Part shown: piece after piece, positions 1 through 9,605 of the stretch
How the letters are laid out: each line of letters opens with the position of its first letter
Position numbering within the stretch: position 1 is the first letter of the stretch
The notes under the pieces: generated by a model
Told to the model about the DNA's origin: nothing
What the model saw: the letters and a program-made list of their open reading frames with translations, nothing else
Database searches by the model: none
Made by a program: the position numbers and the translations under genes
Source: Inia geoffrensis
Taxonomy: Eukaryota > Chordata > Mammalia > Artiodactyla > Iniidae
Direction: 5' to 3'
Length of the DNA stretch: 64,000 bases
Assembly (NCBI GenBank): GCA_036417435.1
Contig: CM070911.1
Span: forward strand, 3,968,001-4,032,000

Positions 1-700
1 CCAGTCTAGAATCTCATATTACATTTGCTTATTTTGTCTCTTTAATCTGTTTTAGTCTGGATCATTTCTACAGTCTTTCCTTATCTTTTATGACATGGAC
101 ATTCTGGAGAATAGAGCACCTTTCCATTTTAATGCTGCATTTCTGAGTTGGGGTTCGCCTGGTGTTGCTCCATGACTACATCCAGCTTATCTTCTGGTCA
201 TAACACAGTGTAGGTGATGCTGAGTCCTCCTCAGGGTACTCAGCCTGGAAGCCCACCATATCCATCTCCGTGATCTCCAGGTCAAGGGATTTTCCAATTT
301 CTCTGGCAGTGTAGTTGAGAATTTTATTTTGCAGCCAATAAACCATGCAAATAAATACTGCTCTGTTCTTCATCAGAATGTCCCCCTTGATTTATAATCA
401 ATTGATAATTGTTTTCATGAATCAGTATTTACTGTGATGTTTGAGAAATGATGAATTTTCCAACTACTGCATTCTTTTCACACTTACTAGCTGGCATTGA
501 AAGTTCTACTAGAAGCAGTTGCCCGCTCTCAGCCCCCAGTTTCTTATGTATTATTGGCATGAACTCTGGACTCATGACTATTAGTGTTTAATTATTTTGA
601 TGCCTCCAAGCTGACTCCAGCTTCTCTTTGACATCTTGCCTTTGTTTTGAGCACTTCACTACTTTCTGGTATAAAAAGATGCTCCAGGCTCAGAATGTAC
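1..700. repeat. Ancient L1 (L1M-type) 3' UTR remnant
   Basis: The opening 130 bases and scattered blocks to about 690 resemble the old L1M 3' UTR text found in all placental mammals (blocks such as CTTTCCTTATCTTTTATGACA). The copy is heavily diverged and has no open frame of note; the short minus-strand frame at 176-373 lies inside it and is chance. A related remnant lies at 31.79-32.26 kb. Family is inferred from remembered consensus text and edges are approximate. Confidence 0.45.
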
Positions 701-2254
701 CTATTCTACACTTACCCTGTAATCACCATGACATGAAAATTTTTTGAAAGCATCAGCTCCATTGTTTTTCCTGGAACTCTGTTAGCAAAACAGCCTGCAT
801 TATGTGAGACTGAAGCTCTTTAGATATAAGACCATGTTTGTAGGGTTTGGCTCATTTCTAGCTTTAGGAAAATTCAATTATATAACATTTTGATGACTAT
901 GATTTGTTTTAAATCCATTAAGAACAGGGTAAAGTGCTTTAAATTTCCAAAGTTCCTATACTGTGACATTGAATAAATTATAAGGAAATAACAAAAAAAG
1001 ACTCTATCCCCAAGATTTGAATTCTATGATACTTAAAAATTAGATACAATTACTTGAAGTTAAATTCAAGCAAACACTTTGTCTCTGCAAGTCTGAGGGT
1101 GGGCAGACACAGGCTGGAGGAGAGGAACTCCCTGGACAGGACAGAGCATCCGGACAGTGGGCAGCTTCATGCATGTTTGACGCTGGTCTTGCGCTTACCT
1201 GAGTGTAGAATTCAAAGGCAACTGGAAAACCACTAGAGCTTAGATGCCTGCTCTTCATAATCGTGAGGCTTCTCTCTTCGTAAAAACAACAGATGTTTTA
1301 CGTAGACTTTACCACAAAGCAAAGGGAAATACCATGTGCCGTGGGCTGTTTATCTGCTCATGGTTTCACAAGGATAGTAGGTGAGGGGGCATGAAGGACC
1401 ATTGCCCACAAATTAAATCCTGAATTTCATAATTCCTCAAATGCGCGCAGAGCAGGATTCCAGCACATGCCAGTCACTGAATTAATTTAAACTTTCTCTG
1501 CACAAAAAATTGTACTTTCTTTGCAGTTAGTTATTTTAACCCATGCTTTAGACACGTTATGGATATGGTGTAGCCAAATATGTGTTGGCTGATAAAATAA
1601 AGACACAGTTATTTTCCAAACCATATATAGAAGAAAATCATCATAAACAAGTTTAATTAGAAATTTTAAAGGGTGAATATAAAATTAAAACCTTTTGAAA
1701 AAAAGCAAAAAATAAAAACCTCTACCTTGAGAACTTAAGCAAATCATTCTATATTTTGTTAATGATATTGTTTTTTTTTCTTTTTGCAATTATATCATTA
1801 ATCAATTTCTAATTGACCTTTAAAATCTAACCTAAAGTAGTGACATAAACTTCTTTTGTTCATAGTTAATTGCACCAGTAATATTTATTAAAAAGCCATA
1901 TTTTCACTAGAAAACTGAAAAAAATGAAATTTTTAAAAGGTTTATTTTTTCAGAGCATAACTTTATTTTCAAATTTGAAATATCTGTTTCTTTCCTTTGA
2001 CAAGTTTCCACATGCCCACCTGTGCCCAAGTCACAGGATTCTCTATATTGACCAGTAAAAATCAAAGGCATATTTCCACACCCCTGATGTAGCCACCAAA
2101 CAAGATTCTAGGTGTAGTGTTATAGGCAGAATTTTGCTTTACTCCACATAGAATAAGTACTTCCACAAGAAATTGTGGCCTTAATATACTGCTGGTTTTC
2201 ACTGTGCAAGGGCAATAATATAATATAGAGGCTCTCTGAGAGTCTTGATGTTTT
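701..2254. other. Unique AT-rich non-coding stretch
   Basis: About 1.5 kb with no recognisable repeat or gene. Two small frames on opposite strands overlap at 1040-1258, have no recognisable domain and look like chance. From 1600 to 1990 the sequence is very AT-rich with homopolymer runs, possibly very old transposon debris. I see nothing else. Confidence 0.5.
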
Positions 2255-2264
2255 GTCTCGGGTA

Positions 2265-2470
2265 TTTTTTTTTTTTTGTGGTACGCAGGCCTCTCACTGT
2301 TGTGGCCTCTCCTGTTGCTGAGCACAGGCTCCAGACACGCAGGCTCAGCAGCCATGGCTCACGGGACCAGCCGCTCCGCAGCATGTGGGAACTTCGTGGA
2401 CCGGGGCACAAACCTGTGTCCCCTGCATCAGCAGGCGGACTCTCGACCACTGTGCCACCAGGGAAGCCCA
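2265..2470 (-). mobile_element. CHR-type tRNA-derived SINE
   Basis: A minus-strand SINE. Read on the plus strand it starts with a T-run (its A-tail), continues as the GGTACGCAGGCCTCTCACTG block and ends at CCACCAGGGAAGCCC, which is the tRNA-derived head with the Pol III promoter boxes. A 15-bp target duplication with one mismatch (GTCTCGGGTATTTTT at 2255-2269; GTCTTGGGTATTTTT at 2473-2487) brackets it. The imperfect duplication suggests a moderately old insertion. Open frames through this block are SINE shadows. Confidence 0.93.
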
Positions 2471-2487
2471 ACGTCTTGGGTATTTTT

Positions 2488-2941
2488 AATGCACTTGTGT
2501 AACAAGGCACTGATGATAACCTACCTCAGCCTAGGTCTGAAAATGTGCAGACCTGGGCTTTAAACCCCTGCCTTTTTCTCAGGAAAAATGGATCCCACGG
2601 GCCTGATTACACTTCTTTCCTATTTCTTCTCTTCCAGAGATAATCCCAGAACAAAATATTCAACCCACTCCGTGGTTTTCTTTTGCCATCTCCTCCTTTT
2701 TTCTTTAATATTTCATCTCTGAGACTGAACTGCCAAGAACCATGGTCAAGGAACAGTGTGGTTTTAATGAAGAGGACCTTCAGGGTCTGACTCACTTGAA
2801 AGGCCAGCCTTGGTGGAAGCCGTGAAGATGGAGCGATGTAGCCTCCAAGCTGGAGAAGGAGGGCAGACCTGAGACCAGGATACCTCTCTACCGTGTGTAT
2901 TCATCTGCCTTTGGCTCCTGGGTTTGTGAGTTTTGTTTTTG
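2488..2941. other. Unique non-coding stretch between two SINEs
   Basis: About 450 bases with no recognisable repeat or coding feature. The frames here are short, overlap on both strands and lack domain character. Confidence 0.5.
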
Positions 2942-2949
2942 TCCATTTT

Positions 2950-3277
2950 ATTTTATTTTTTTTTAAAGAAGATGTTGGGGGTAGGAGCTTATTAATCAAT
3001 TTATTTATTTTGGGCTGTGTTGGGTCTTCGTTTCTGTGTGAGGGCTTTTTCTAGTTGTGGCAAGCGGGGGCCACTCTTCATCGTGGTGAGCAGGCCTCTC
3101 ACTATCGCGGCCTCTCTTGTTGCGGAGCACAGGCTCCAGACGCGCAGGCTCAGTAGTTGTGGCTCACGGGCCCAGTTGCTCCGCGGCATGTGGGATCCTC
3201 CCAGGCCAGGGCTCGAACCCGAGTCCCCTGCATTGGCAGGCAGATTCTCAACCACTGCGCCACCAGGGAGGCCCTCA
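2950..3277 (-). mobile_element. Longer CHR-type SINE (older subfamily)
   Basis: A minus-strand copy of the longer subfamily, with the extra TTGGGTCTTCG and GCAAGCGGGGGCCACTC blocks and an AT-rich 3' part (TTATTTATTTT and a TTATTAAT block) before its T-run. Its head ends at CACCAGGGAGGCCC near 3274. Short direct repeats TCCATTTT at 2942-2949 and 3278-3285 are the probable target duplication. About 325 bp against about 205 bp for the other copies, so it belongs to a different, older subfamily. Confidence 0.88.
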
Positions 3278-3827
3278 TCCATTTTTTTTAAACAACCACG
3301 TTTTAAAATGCGTGTATGGTGGGGTAGGGGGCACTGGTAAATTAATGAGACACTAACCCTTAATTCTCCTGACCCCCTCCCCATCCCCTTGTTTCCATAA
3401 TAGCTCCCCACATAATAGGACTGCACTTTACACCTCACCACTGCCTGGCAGGCAGCGATTGGGTCATGTTTGAAGAGCGAGGAAGGAGAGCATCTTGCAA
3501 ATAATGTGAGAAGAGGCTCTGTTGTGACTCGTGCTCTGAAACGGTGCAGTGGTTGGAGATTCTGGCATCTTTGAAGCTCAGCTCACGGGGGCTGCAGAGA
3601 TTTTCCCGTTATTGAGGCACGTGTTTGCACACCACTGGGACACCACCATCTTATTTGTGCCTCTTGTTCCAGGAGCAGCTCTTTGCATTGCTTTTGTAGG
3701 GCTCTGCGTGTTGCAGCATTAGTCGGAGGGCGCAGGCCTGTATAAATTATGCATGGATGAGCTCCTGCTAACGTGGGGGCCGGAGGCTCCTAGATGCATG
3801 GCTGTGTGCCTTTCAGGGAGAGTGGAA

Positions 3828-3851
3828 GGGAAGGGGGAGGGGTTGGATGGG
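3828..3851 (+). other. Potential G-quadruplex tract
   Basis: Four G-runs (3, 5, 4 and 3 guanines) separated by loops of 2, 1 and 6 bases on the plus strand fit the standard G3+N1-7 pattern. No gene start is adjacent, so a role is not supported. Confidence 0.5.
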
Positions 3852-4833
3852 AGGTTGGAATCTAGAGGTTTCTGTGGATGGTAATACCTAAAATGAGGAT
3901 AAATATGGAAGCAGAGGAGCTCGGGGGAAAAGTAACTATCTTACAAGACTAGGAGTCTGACCTAAGTCTTTTTTTTGTTTGTTTGCCTTTTCTCTCCATC
4001 CTCTCTCTGTTCCCTACCCCCAACCTCTCCCCTCCTTCAGAAGCCCCTCCCCGTGGGGAATTGCATCTACGTGGGGAGAGAGAAGATGGCGATGGCAGGC
4101 TATTGATCCCCTTTCCTAAGCCATGTATTTCACAGGGTGCTAGCTAATTTTATTCAGGAAGCTTTACATTCGTGTTCAGCTGGATGCTAGGGAAGAAAGA
4201 AGTCAGACAGTAAACCGGCTGCTGCAGAGGTCCGTCCATGATGGATCCCCTTACATATGAATTACGTGCTGACTTTCTCTCCGGAGACAGAACTGGGGTT
4301 TAAAATCCAGCGTGGGAGGGAGGCAATAAGTAATATGTATAATAATATGAGTTCAAAAAAATCTGAGGAATGAGGAAACAAGATAATGGTTGACTACAAC
4401 TTCGACATCCAGATATCTATAAAAGCAGTCCAAAGCGTGTATAATAACCAAATGTAACTACAGCTACTTCCCAGGCTTAATGGGATGGGTCTCCTGATGG
4501 AGATAAGACAGGGGAACGGACAAATTATTTAAGATGACTCATTCTTCTAGAAGGTGAAATCTGCAGTGCGTGTCAGGGAAAGGGTAATTCCACAAGGCAA
4601 ACTGGGTCTTTCTCGCCCAACTAAAATGGGCAGACGAGAAGCCTCACCACGATGACCTGCGTGTCCCCTCTTACAAGACCCTAAAGGGCTTGTATATTAG
4701 ATAAAAAAACTGCTTTCGTCTATGTCCAAATAGTCATGGTGAATATCAGATGGTACAATACAAGCTGTGATCATATGTGGCAAAGGAAAGGAGAGGTAGA
4801 ATATGAACCCAAACACTTCACATTCAACTGTGG

Positions 4834-4861
4834 CAAAAACAAACAAACAAACAAACAAAAC
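4834..4861 (+). repeat. (CAAA)n simple repeat
   Basis: Near-perfect CAAA tetranucleotide repeat of about seven units in unique DNA. Confidence 0.85.
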
Positions 4862-5559
4862 ACTAGTGCGGATAATGAAGCAGATGATTTTAAAAGAAAG
4901 GAAGGGTTTCTTTACTGGGAGAAAACAGCTTTCTAAGAGCACCTAGAAAACTAGCATTTGTTTCTGTTGATCAGGAACTACCCTAGAAAGTGGAGGAAAT
5001 GTAAGTGTGGGCACTGCTCACGTGTGGATGTGCACACATGTCTGCTGGGCCTTGACTCCACAAGCCATTCAGAACACTCTTTCGTCTTGTGCATAAGCTG
5101 AGAAAATACAGTGAAAGGAAGAGTTTGGATTTGGGTCTGATTGTAAGACCATTCTATCAATATTTTGATTAATGAATGTCCATCCACCAGATGGTGAAGA
5201 GACCTAGCCCTTTGGCATGGGCCCTATCCCTCGTTTTGTCTTGTTCAAATTTTTTATTAGTGATGTTGACATTGTGTGTTTTGGGGGTTTTTTTATAGGG
5301 GAAAAAATAAGCATAAATTTTCTGATGTCTTGAAAGCTTGTCTTGAAAGCTTATCATTGTCATATGATAAATCTTATATACCCTCAAAGTTGGTATTTCT
5401 TGTTTTCCCTGACTGCCAGGGTTGGCTGTCAGCTCTGGTGCTGAATCGCGGTGATGTGCTGACCTCCGTGCCACCAGCAGCCCCCTCTCCGTCTGCTCCA
5501 TTTGCCTGAACCCTGTTCTTTTCATCCTTCATCAGATATTCAGCCGACATTCCTAAGCT

Positions 5560-5930
5560 CTCTTACACAACGGTAGACGATCAGCCATTAGGACTTGAAG
5601 CTTGTAACATGGCGTAGTTCCAGCCGAAGCGCTCCTGCAGGAAGGCCATTCAGCTGCATTCAAGGCTCCAGTGAGACCCCCAGGGCCCGGGGGCCTAAGA
5701 TGACCCTGGGCTGGGGGTGGGGGCGGCCCTTCTGCCCTGCAAGCCCCTCGCCTGTTGCCCCTCTTTGTCCAGTCGGTGCCTCCCCTCCCCTCCTGTGGGC
5801 GGGGACCACACGCCCCAGCCCCTGCCCTGTGCCTCGCCGTCTGCTGGGGCCTGGCCCCGACCCTTAGCTCTCCCCCTTTCCTCCCGCTTGCATTTCTCAA
5901 CCACTCCCCTCCAGGAGTCGTCATGTGGCT
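5560..5930. other. GC-rich block with Sp1-like boxes
   Basis: About 370 bases of markedly GC-rich sequence in AT-rich surroundings, with around a dozen CpGs by eye. It contains a GGGCGGGG Sp1-type box at 5797-5804 and G-rich runs at 5716-5733. The overlapping frames on both strands (for example 5553-5924 minus, 5595-5867 plus) are low-complexity Pro/Gly/Arg products typical of random GC-rich DNA. It could be the relic of a CpG-poor promoter or a decayed GC-rich repeat; no transcript evidence is visible. Confidence 0.35.
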
Positions 5931-6097
5931 TCTGAGTCATTGAGATCACCCCCTTCAGGGACTAACTTTCAGCCAGTGGGCTCCAGCTTCTTACGAAGGC
6001 GGGAAAGACAGTGTTCCCCCACTGGTCTTCCTAAGCCAGGGACAGTGGTTCTGCTGGCCTTTGAGAAAGCAAGCATTTAGCATCCAGGTCGGTTTTT

Positions 6098-6299
6098 TTT
6101 TTTTTTTTCGGTACACGGACCTCTCACTGTTGTGGCCTCTCCCGTTGCAGTGCACAGGCTCCGGACGCGCAGGCTCAGTGGCCATGGCTCACGGGCCCAG
6201 CCGCTCCGCGGCATGTGTTATCTTCCCGGACCGGGGCACAAACCCGTGTCCCCTGTATCAGGAGGCGGACTCCCAACTACTGCGCCACCAAGGAAGCCC
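6098..6299 (-). mobile_element. CHR-type tRNA-derived SINE
   Basis: Minus-strand SINE of the short subfamily: T-run at about 6093-6108, GGTACACGGACCTCTCACTG block, and tRNA-like head ending CCACCAAGGAAGCC. Target duplications CCAGGTCGGTTTTT (6084-6097) and CCAGGTCTGTTTTT (6300-6313) differ at one base. The two longer plus-strand frames across it merely read through the SINE into the adjacent CA repeat. Confidence 0.93.
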
Positions 6300-6352
6300 C
6301 CAGGTCTGTTTTTATACGTCTTGGTTTTTGACAGCTCCATCACATCCAAGTT

Positions 6353-6355
<3 letters not shown>

Positions 6356-6396
<41 letters not shown>
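6356..6396 (+). repeat. (AC)n microsatellite
   Basis: Uninterrupted AC dinucleotide run of 41 bases, about 20 units, just downstream of a SINE. Likely length-polymorphic. Confidence 0.97.
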
Positions 6397-6397
<1 letters not shown>

Positions 6398-6436
6398 TTT
6401 TACAGGCAAATCCATCTGTCCAGGTTATAAGAGGCA

Positions 6437-6690
6437 AAATCATGCAGTAGCTAAATCCACACATTTTAGAGCCATAATTTTGATATTTGAATCCCTCATC
6501 TCATCCCCTTGCCAGTTGTGTATTCTTTGAGCAATTTAATATTTCCCTGCCTCAGTTTCATCATCTGTAAAATGGGGATGACAGTGGTATTATTCTCATG
6601 GCTTTGTTACTGAGTTTACATTGATTGAGTTAATTGATGCACTTAGAACATTAACTAGCACATCATGAACACTGAATATACATCAACTTT
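6437..6690 (+). repeat. MIR SINE, plus orientation
   Basis: Recognisable MIR core and tail: a TTTTAGAGCC block, then CTGCCTCAGTTTCATCATCT and GTAAAATGGGGATGACAG at 6547-6584, then a degraded GCACTTAGAACATTAACTAG near 6640. Old and diverged, as expected for MIR. Confidence 0.8.
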
Positions 6691-6764
6691 TAGATTTACA
6701 ATTTTATCCTCAACATGTCTGTGAAAAGAGAATAAACTTAGTCAATTACTAGGGCTACAAATAC

Positions 6765-6880
6765 TTTGCTAATCTTAGTTGAGTATTGACTATGTTTCAG
6801 GTACTTTGCTAAGCACTTGATGTGGATTAAATTATACAAGTTTAATGCACCTCTGTAATCAGGAAAGTTAGGAAGCTTTT
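6765..6880 (-). repeat. MIR fragment, minus orientation
   Basis: The text TATGTTTCAGGTACTTTGCT followed by AAGCACTTGATGTGGATTAA matches the reverse complement of the MIR tail (the ACTATGTGCCAGGCACTGTG type block). Diverged fragment; edges uncertain. Confidence 0.55.
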
Positions 6881-6975
6881 TTGAACTATTTTCTCATCTA
6901 CAAAATGGGCAAAAAATTGTTATAACAATTTAAGTGAGGTTAGGTAAAGTGTAGGCTAAAGTATTTACGATGTGG
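6881..6975 (+). repeat. MIR fragment, plus orientation
   Basis: TTTTCTCATCTACAAAATGG at 6889-6908, followed by a degraded TTAAGTGAGGTTAGG block, resembles the plus-strand MIR core. It abuts the preceding reverse fragment, giving three MIR-like pieces in about 540 bases. Confidence 0.5.
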
Positions 6976-7346
6976 TGACTGCAGTTATTGTTGTAATGGT
7001 TGTTAGTATTGTCCTTGTTATTATTAGTATTAATCACAGCAACTTATTTTTTTTATGACTGAAAAGAGATTGTGCTAATCCACAGACCCCACCTGCCAGC
7101 GGAAGCATGATAAGATGTATATGCGGTTCTTCTTCTCCTGACCTCGAGGTCTGGGGGAACGTTTGTTCCTTCCCTCCTGACTAAAAGCACATTTAGTCAG
7201 CCTATGGGTGCAACAATAACAGAGATAAGAGGACTTAGCCTTTCTTTTAAAACGACACCGTTATTTCAATATGTGGGATGTTTTATTTTTCCAAACCTGG
7301 ATAGTCTTACATTTTTTGATTACATTAATTGAAGAAATTAAGTTCC
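6976..7346. other. Unique AT-rich non-coding stretch
   Basis: No repeat or gene recognised. Contains short TTATTATTAG runs and mixed AT-rich text leading into the hairpin. Confidence 0.45.
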
Positions 7347-7387
7347 TTTTTTTCTCCCTCCCATTGATAATAGGGAGGGAGAAAAAA
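7347..7387. other. Perfect polypyrimidine/polypurine hairpin
   Basis: Inverted repeat: TTTTTTCTCCCTCCC (7348-7362) and GGGAGGGAGAAAAAA (7373-7387) are exact reverse complements, a 15-bp stem around a 10-base loop ATTGATAATA. The right arm runs into an A-rich stretch. No poly-U end or gene context suggests a terminator; it is a structure-forming site of unknown role. Confidence 0.8.
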
Positions 7388-7589
7388 GAAAAAAAAAAAA
7401 AAGTATAAAATAATGTCCTGCAAACCTAGCTAGTCCCGGATGTTTTAAAATTGTTTCTCCACTGAGGCAGCTGTGACACAGATGAGTATTTCCTCAGCTC
7501 TAGGGAACCTTTTTCTATAAACCCCATTTTAAGAATAGCCCCTGGTTCTTTTGTTGTTGTTGTTGTTACTTATTTATTTATTTCTTCCA

Positions 7590-7765
7590 GGAACAATATG
7601 AGTCTCCAATTAGTTGCAGGTGCAAATATTATGCATGCAATTAATTGTCCTCAAATGGTTAATTATGGGCCGAATTGGCTAATTCAGGGTGCAATTAACT
7701 ACTTGCCACTTATTCGGAGAATGCCCGTAGACAATTGTGTCTGCAATTAATTTACAAGAGCCATT
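7590..7765. promoter_or_regulatory. Candidate enhancer with repeated homeodomain-like motifs
   Basis: A non-repetitive AT-rich block dense in homeodomain core sites. TGCAATTAA occurs three times in the same orientation at 7636-7644, 7690-7698 and 7742-7750, spaced 54 and 52 bases apart (about five helical turns). Other TAAT or ATTA cores lie between (GGTTAATTATGG near 7658; GCTAATTC near 7678). An ATGCATGCAA POU-like stretch precedes the first copy. Small open frames are absent, fitting non-coding DNA. That this is a conserved enhancer is inference. Confidence 0.4.
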
Positions 7766-8299
7766 ACAGTGAAAACCTTGAGCTATAAATCCAAGAATAG
7801 AGTGGGAGAATTTTTTTCGAAGCAGGACTTCACTCTGGGTTAATTGCATTGACTCTTTCCTTTGGCTTTTCTATGCGGGTTGACTGTAAATGGGGTTTTC
7901 TACGAGTTGCTGCCATGATTGGAGCAGAGATGCCCCAGAGGATAACGCTGAAAGGAACAGAGAGCCAGGGTGCCCTCACGGAAGCCACAGGACTCTCGAG
8001 CTGCCAGGACTCAAATATCCTTTCTGGGAGCCCTGCTGTCCATGGCTCCTGCTTATCTGTTTTATCTATTTGTTTATTTGTCTCTGTACCTTTTCTGACA
8101 CTGCAATGCCAGAGCATTTTCAGAGATGGGCATCCTCACATCTTCCCCAATATGTCAATGTCTTCACTCAACAACCGATTTTTACAGCTACTTATTTATA
8201 TATTTATCAACAGAGATCAACAGTTAAACAGTTCCTATCAGCAATCATTTAAGTATAGTTTTTTAAATTTGTTGTGTTCTTTCTGTAGGCCAACCTTTG

Positions 8300-8460
8300 A
8301 GCTAAATACTATGATTACGTTATCATATTTAATCCTCACAATAATCCTATGTATTAGGCATTCTTATTTTCCCCATTTTGCTTATAAACTCAAAAGAGGT
8401 TTGGCGACTTGCAGGTAAATGGTGGAGCTAAGGTTAACCCATGCCTGTGCGACTCCAAGC
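8300..8460 (-). repeat. MIR, minus orientation
   Basis: TATCATATTTAATCCTCACA, then ATAATCCTATGTATTAGGCA and TTTTCCCCATTTTGC follow the reverse complement of the MIR core and tail. The chance frame of 189 codons at 7849-8418 runs through it. Confidence 0.75.
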
Positions 8461-9479
8461 CCTGGATCTTGGCAGCTCTGTGATGTTGGGGATTTCAGAC
8501 CCCAAAGGGTGCTTAGATGCCACCCTCTCCAACTTCTTGCCCAGAGAGACGGGGGAACCAATGTCACACAGCTAGTTGTATACAAGCCAAGCTTAGAAAC
8601 CAAGTTTCCAGCCACCCAGACCAATGTTGTTCTAACTGTAGAAGGTTGCCAAGTGCAAATTCCATGGAGACAGCTCTGTCCATCCTCTGTTCCTTCTGCA
8701 TAAAGGTTGGTTTTCCTGTGGAGTCTGAAATGTTTACGTGTCTTCATGTCAATCGTTGATGGGAAATGGCATTCCACTGACAGTGCCTCTCGGGACTGCC
8801 ATGGATCCCCAGCAGGGGAGGGTTCAGGTTCAAGTTGCAGTGACTCTACAGGTTGGAGGAAATGTGCTGTCTGGCCATTCTTCACATCTTGTTTCTTTAG
8901 CACTGGGATAGGGAGAGTAATCAAAGGTGACATGCTTCCTCTGCCCCTCGGGTCCCTCTCCCCGTGCAAGGTAGCCCACACGCACATGGATCCACAGCGG
9001 GAGCTGCTGAGAGTCCTACTATACAGAGACCCTGGGCCACGTGGGCCTCTGTCATGTTACTGGAAGGAAGGAAGGAACGTGTGTGTCACTAGCAGAGAAT
9101 GAAGACAGAAAGTTCTCTCTGCCAACATGAGATTAAATCACCTTGAGTATGTGTAACTGTGATTTAGGTTCCATCTCTTGACACTCTGATACGGGGAAGG
9201 GCAGAGCAAGCTCATCCTATGGTTGCTGGCCAGTTTGGGTGTTTTGGTTCCCTGCCGTCGGTGGAGGCTCTGAGAAGCTAAAGGTGTTCAAGTACAAGCG
9301 GCAATAACCTAAGTTCTGTGTTGTAAAGGAGGGCAGCACAGAAATGACAAATGCCCTTCTCTTCATTTCTGGTGGATTCTAAGTTACTTTTTGGAGTAGA
9401 AGTCAACAAAGGGAAAGAGGGAGAGAAAGAAATGTCTCCAAATGTTTGCATCTGCTAAGTGACAGGCTCTTCTCACACC
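8461..9479. other. Unique non-coding stretch
   Basis: No repeat recognised. It carries most of the longest non-L1 frame in the window (8382-8987, minus, 201 codons), but that frame runs into a MIR and shows no domain. A GGAAGGAAGGAA run sits near 9062. Confidence 0.45.
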
Positions 9480-9605
9480 TTATTATCTTTAAACCTTTCC
9501 ATCTGCCTTGCATGAGAGACATTTATCACCATTTAAATAAGGGGTAAATGAATCTGGGAGAGATCAAGCAGCTTGCCAAAGTCATGTGCCCCATCGTGTG
9601 GAAAG
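9480..9605 (-). repeat. MIR-like fragment, minus orientation
   Basis: TATCACCATTTAAATAAGGG, then AATCTGGGAGAGATCAAGCA and GCTTGCCAAAGTCATGTG follow the reverse-complement MIR pattern (ATTTTACAGATGAGG, then AAGTGACTTGCCCAAGGTCA). Strongly diverged. Confidence 0.6.

Larger units (their letters stand above)
3286..5530. other. Unique non-coding stretch
   Basis: More than 2 kb with no recognisable interspersed repeat. Composition varies: G-rich around 3780-3860, C-rich with pyrimidine tracts at 3980-4050, AT-rich elsewhere. Small frames at 4697-4942, 4736-4936 and 5169-5525 overlap on opposite strands and show no domain. A block near 3650-3780 with GC-balanced, non-repetitive text could be conserved non-coding DNA but has no diagnostic feature. 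Confidence 0.45.

Noticed and set aside
5553..5949. 123-codon minus and 90-codon plus frames in a GC-rich patch
   Set aside because: Overlapping frames on both strands with Pro/Gly/Arg low complexity and no domain.
7849..8418. 189-codon plus-strand frame
   Set aside because: Runs into a minus-strand MIR; composition is T-rich and hydrophobic with no domain. Chance frame.
8382..8987. 201-codon minus-strand frame, the longest outside L1
   Set aside because: No recognisable domain or codon bias, part of it overlaps a MIR (8300-8460), and a plus-strand frame overlaps it. Best read as a chance frame in GC-balanced DNA.
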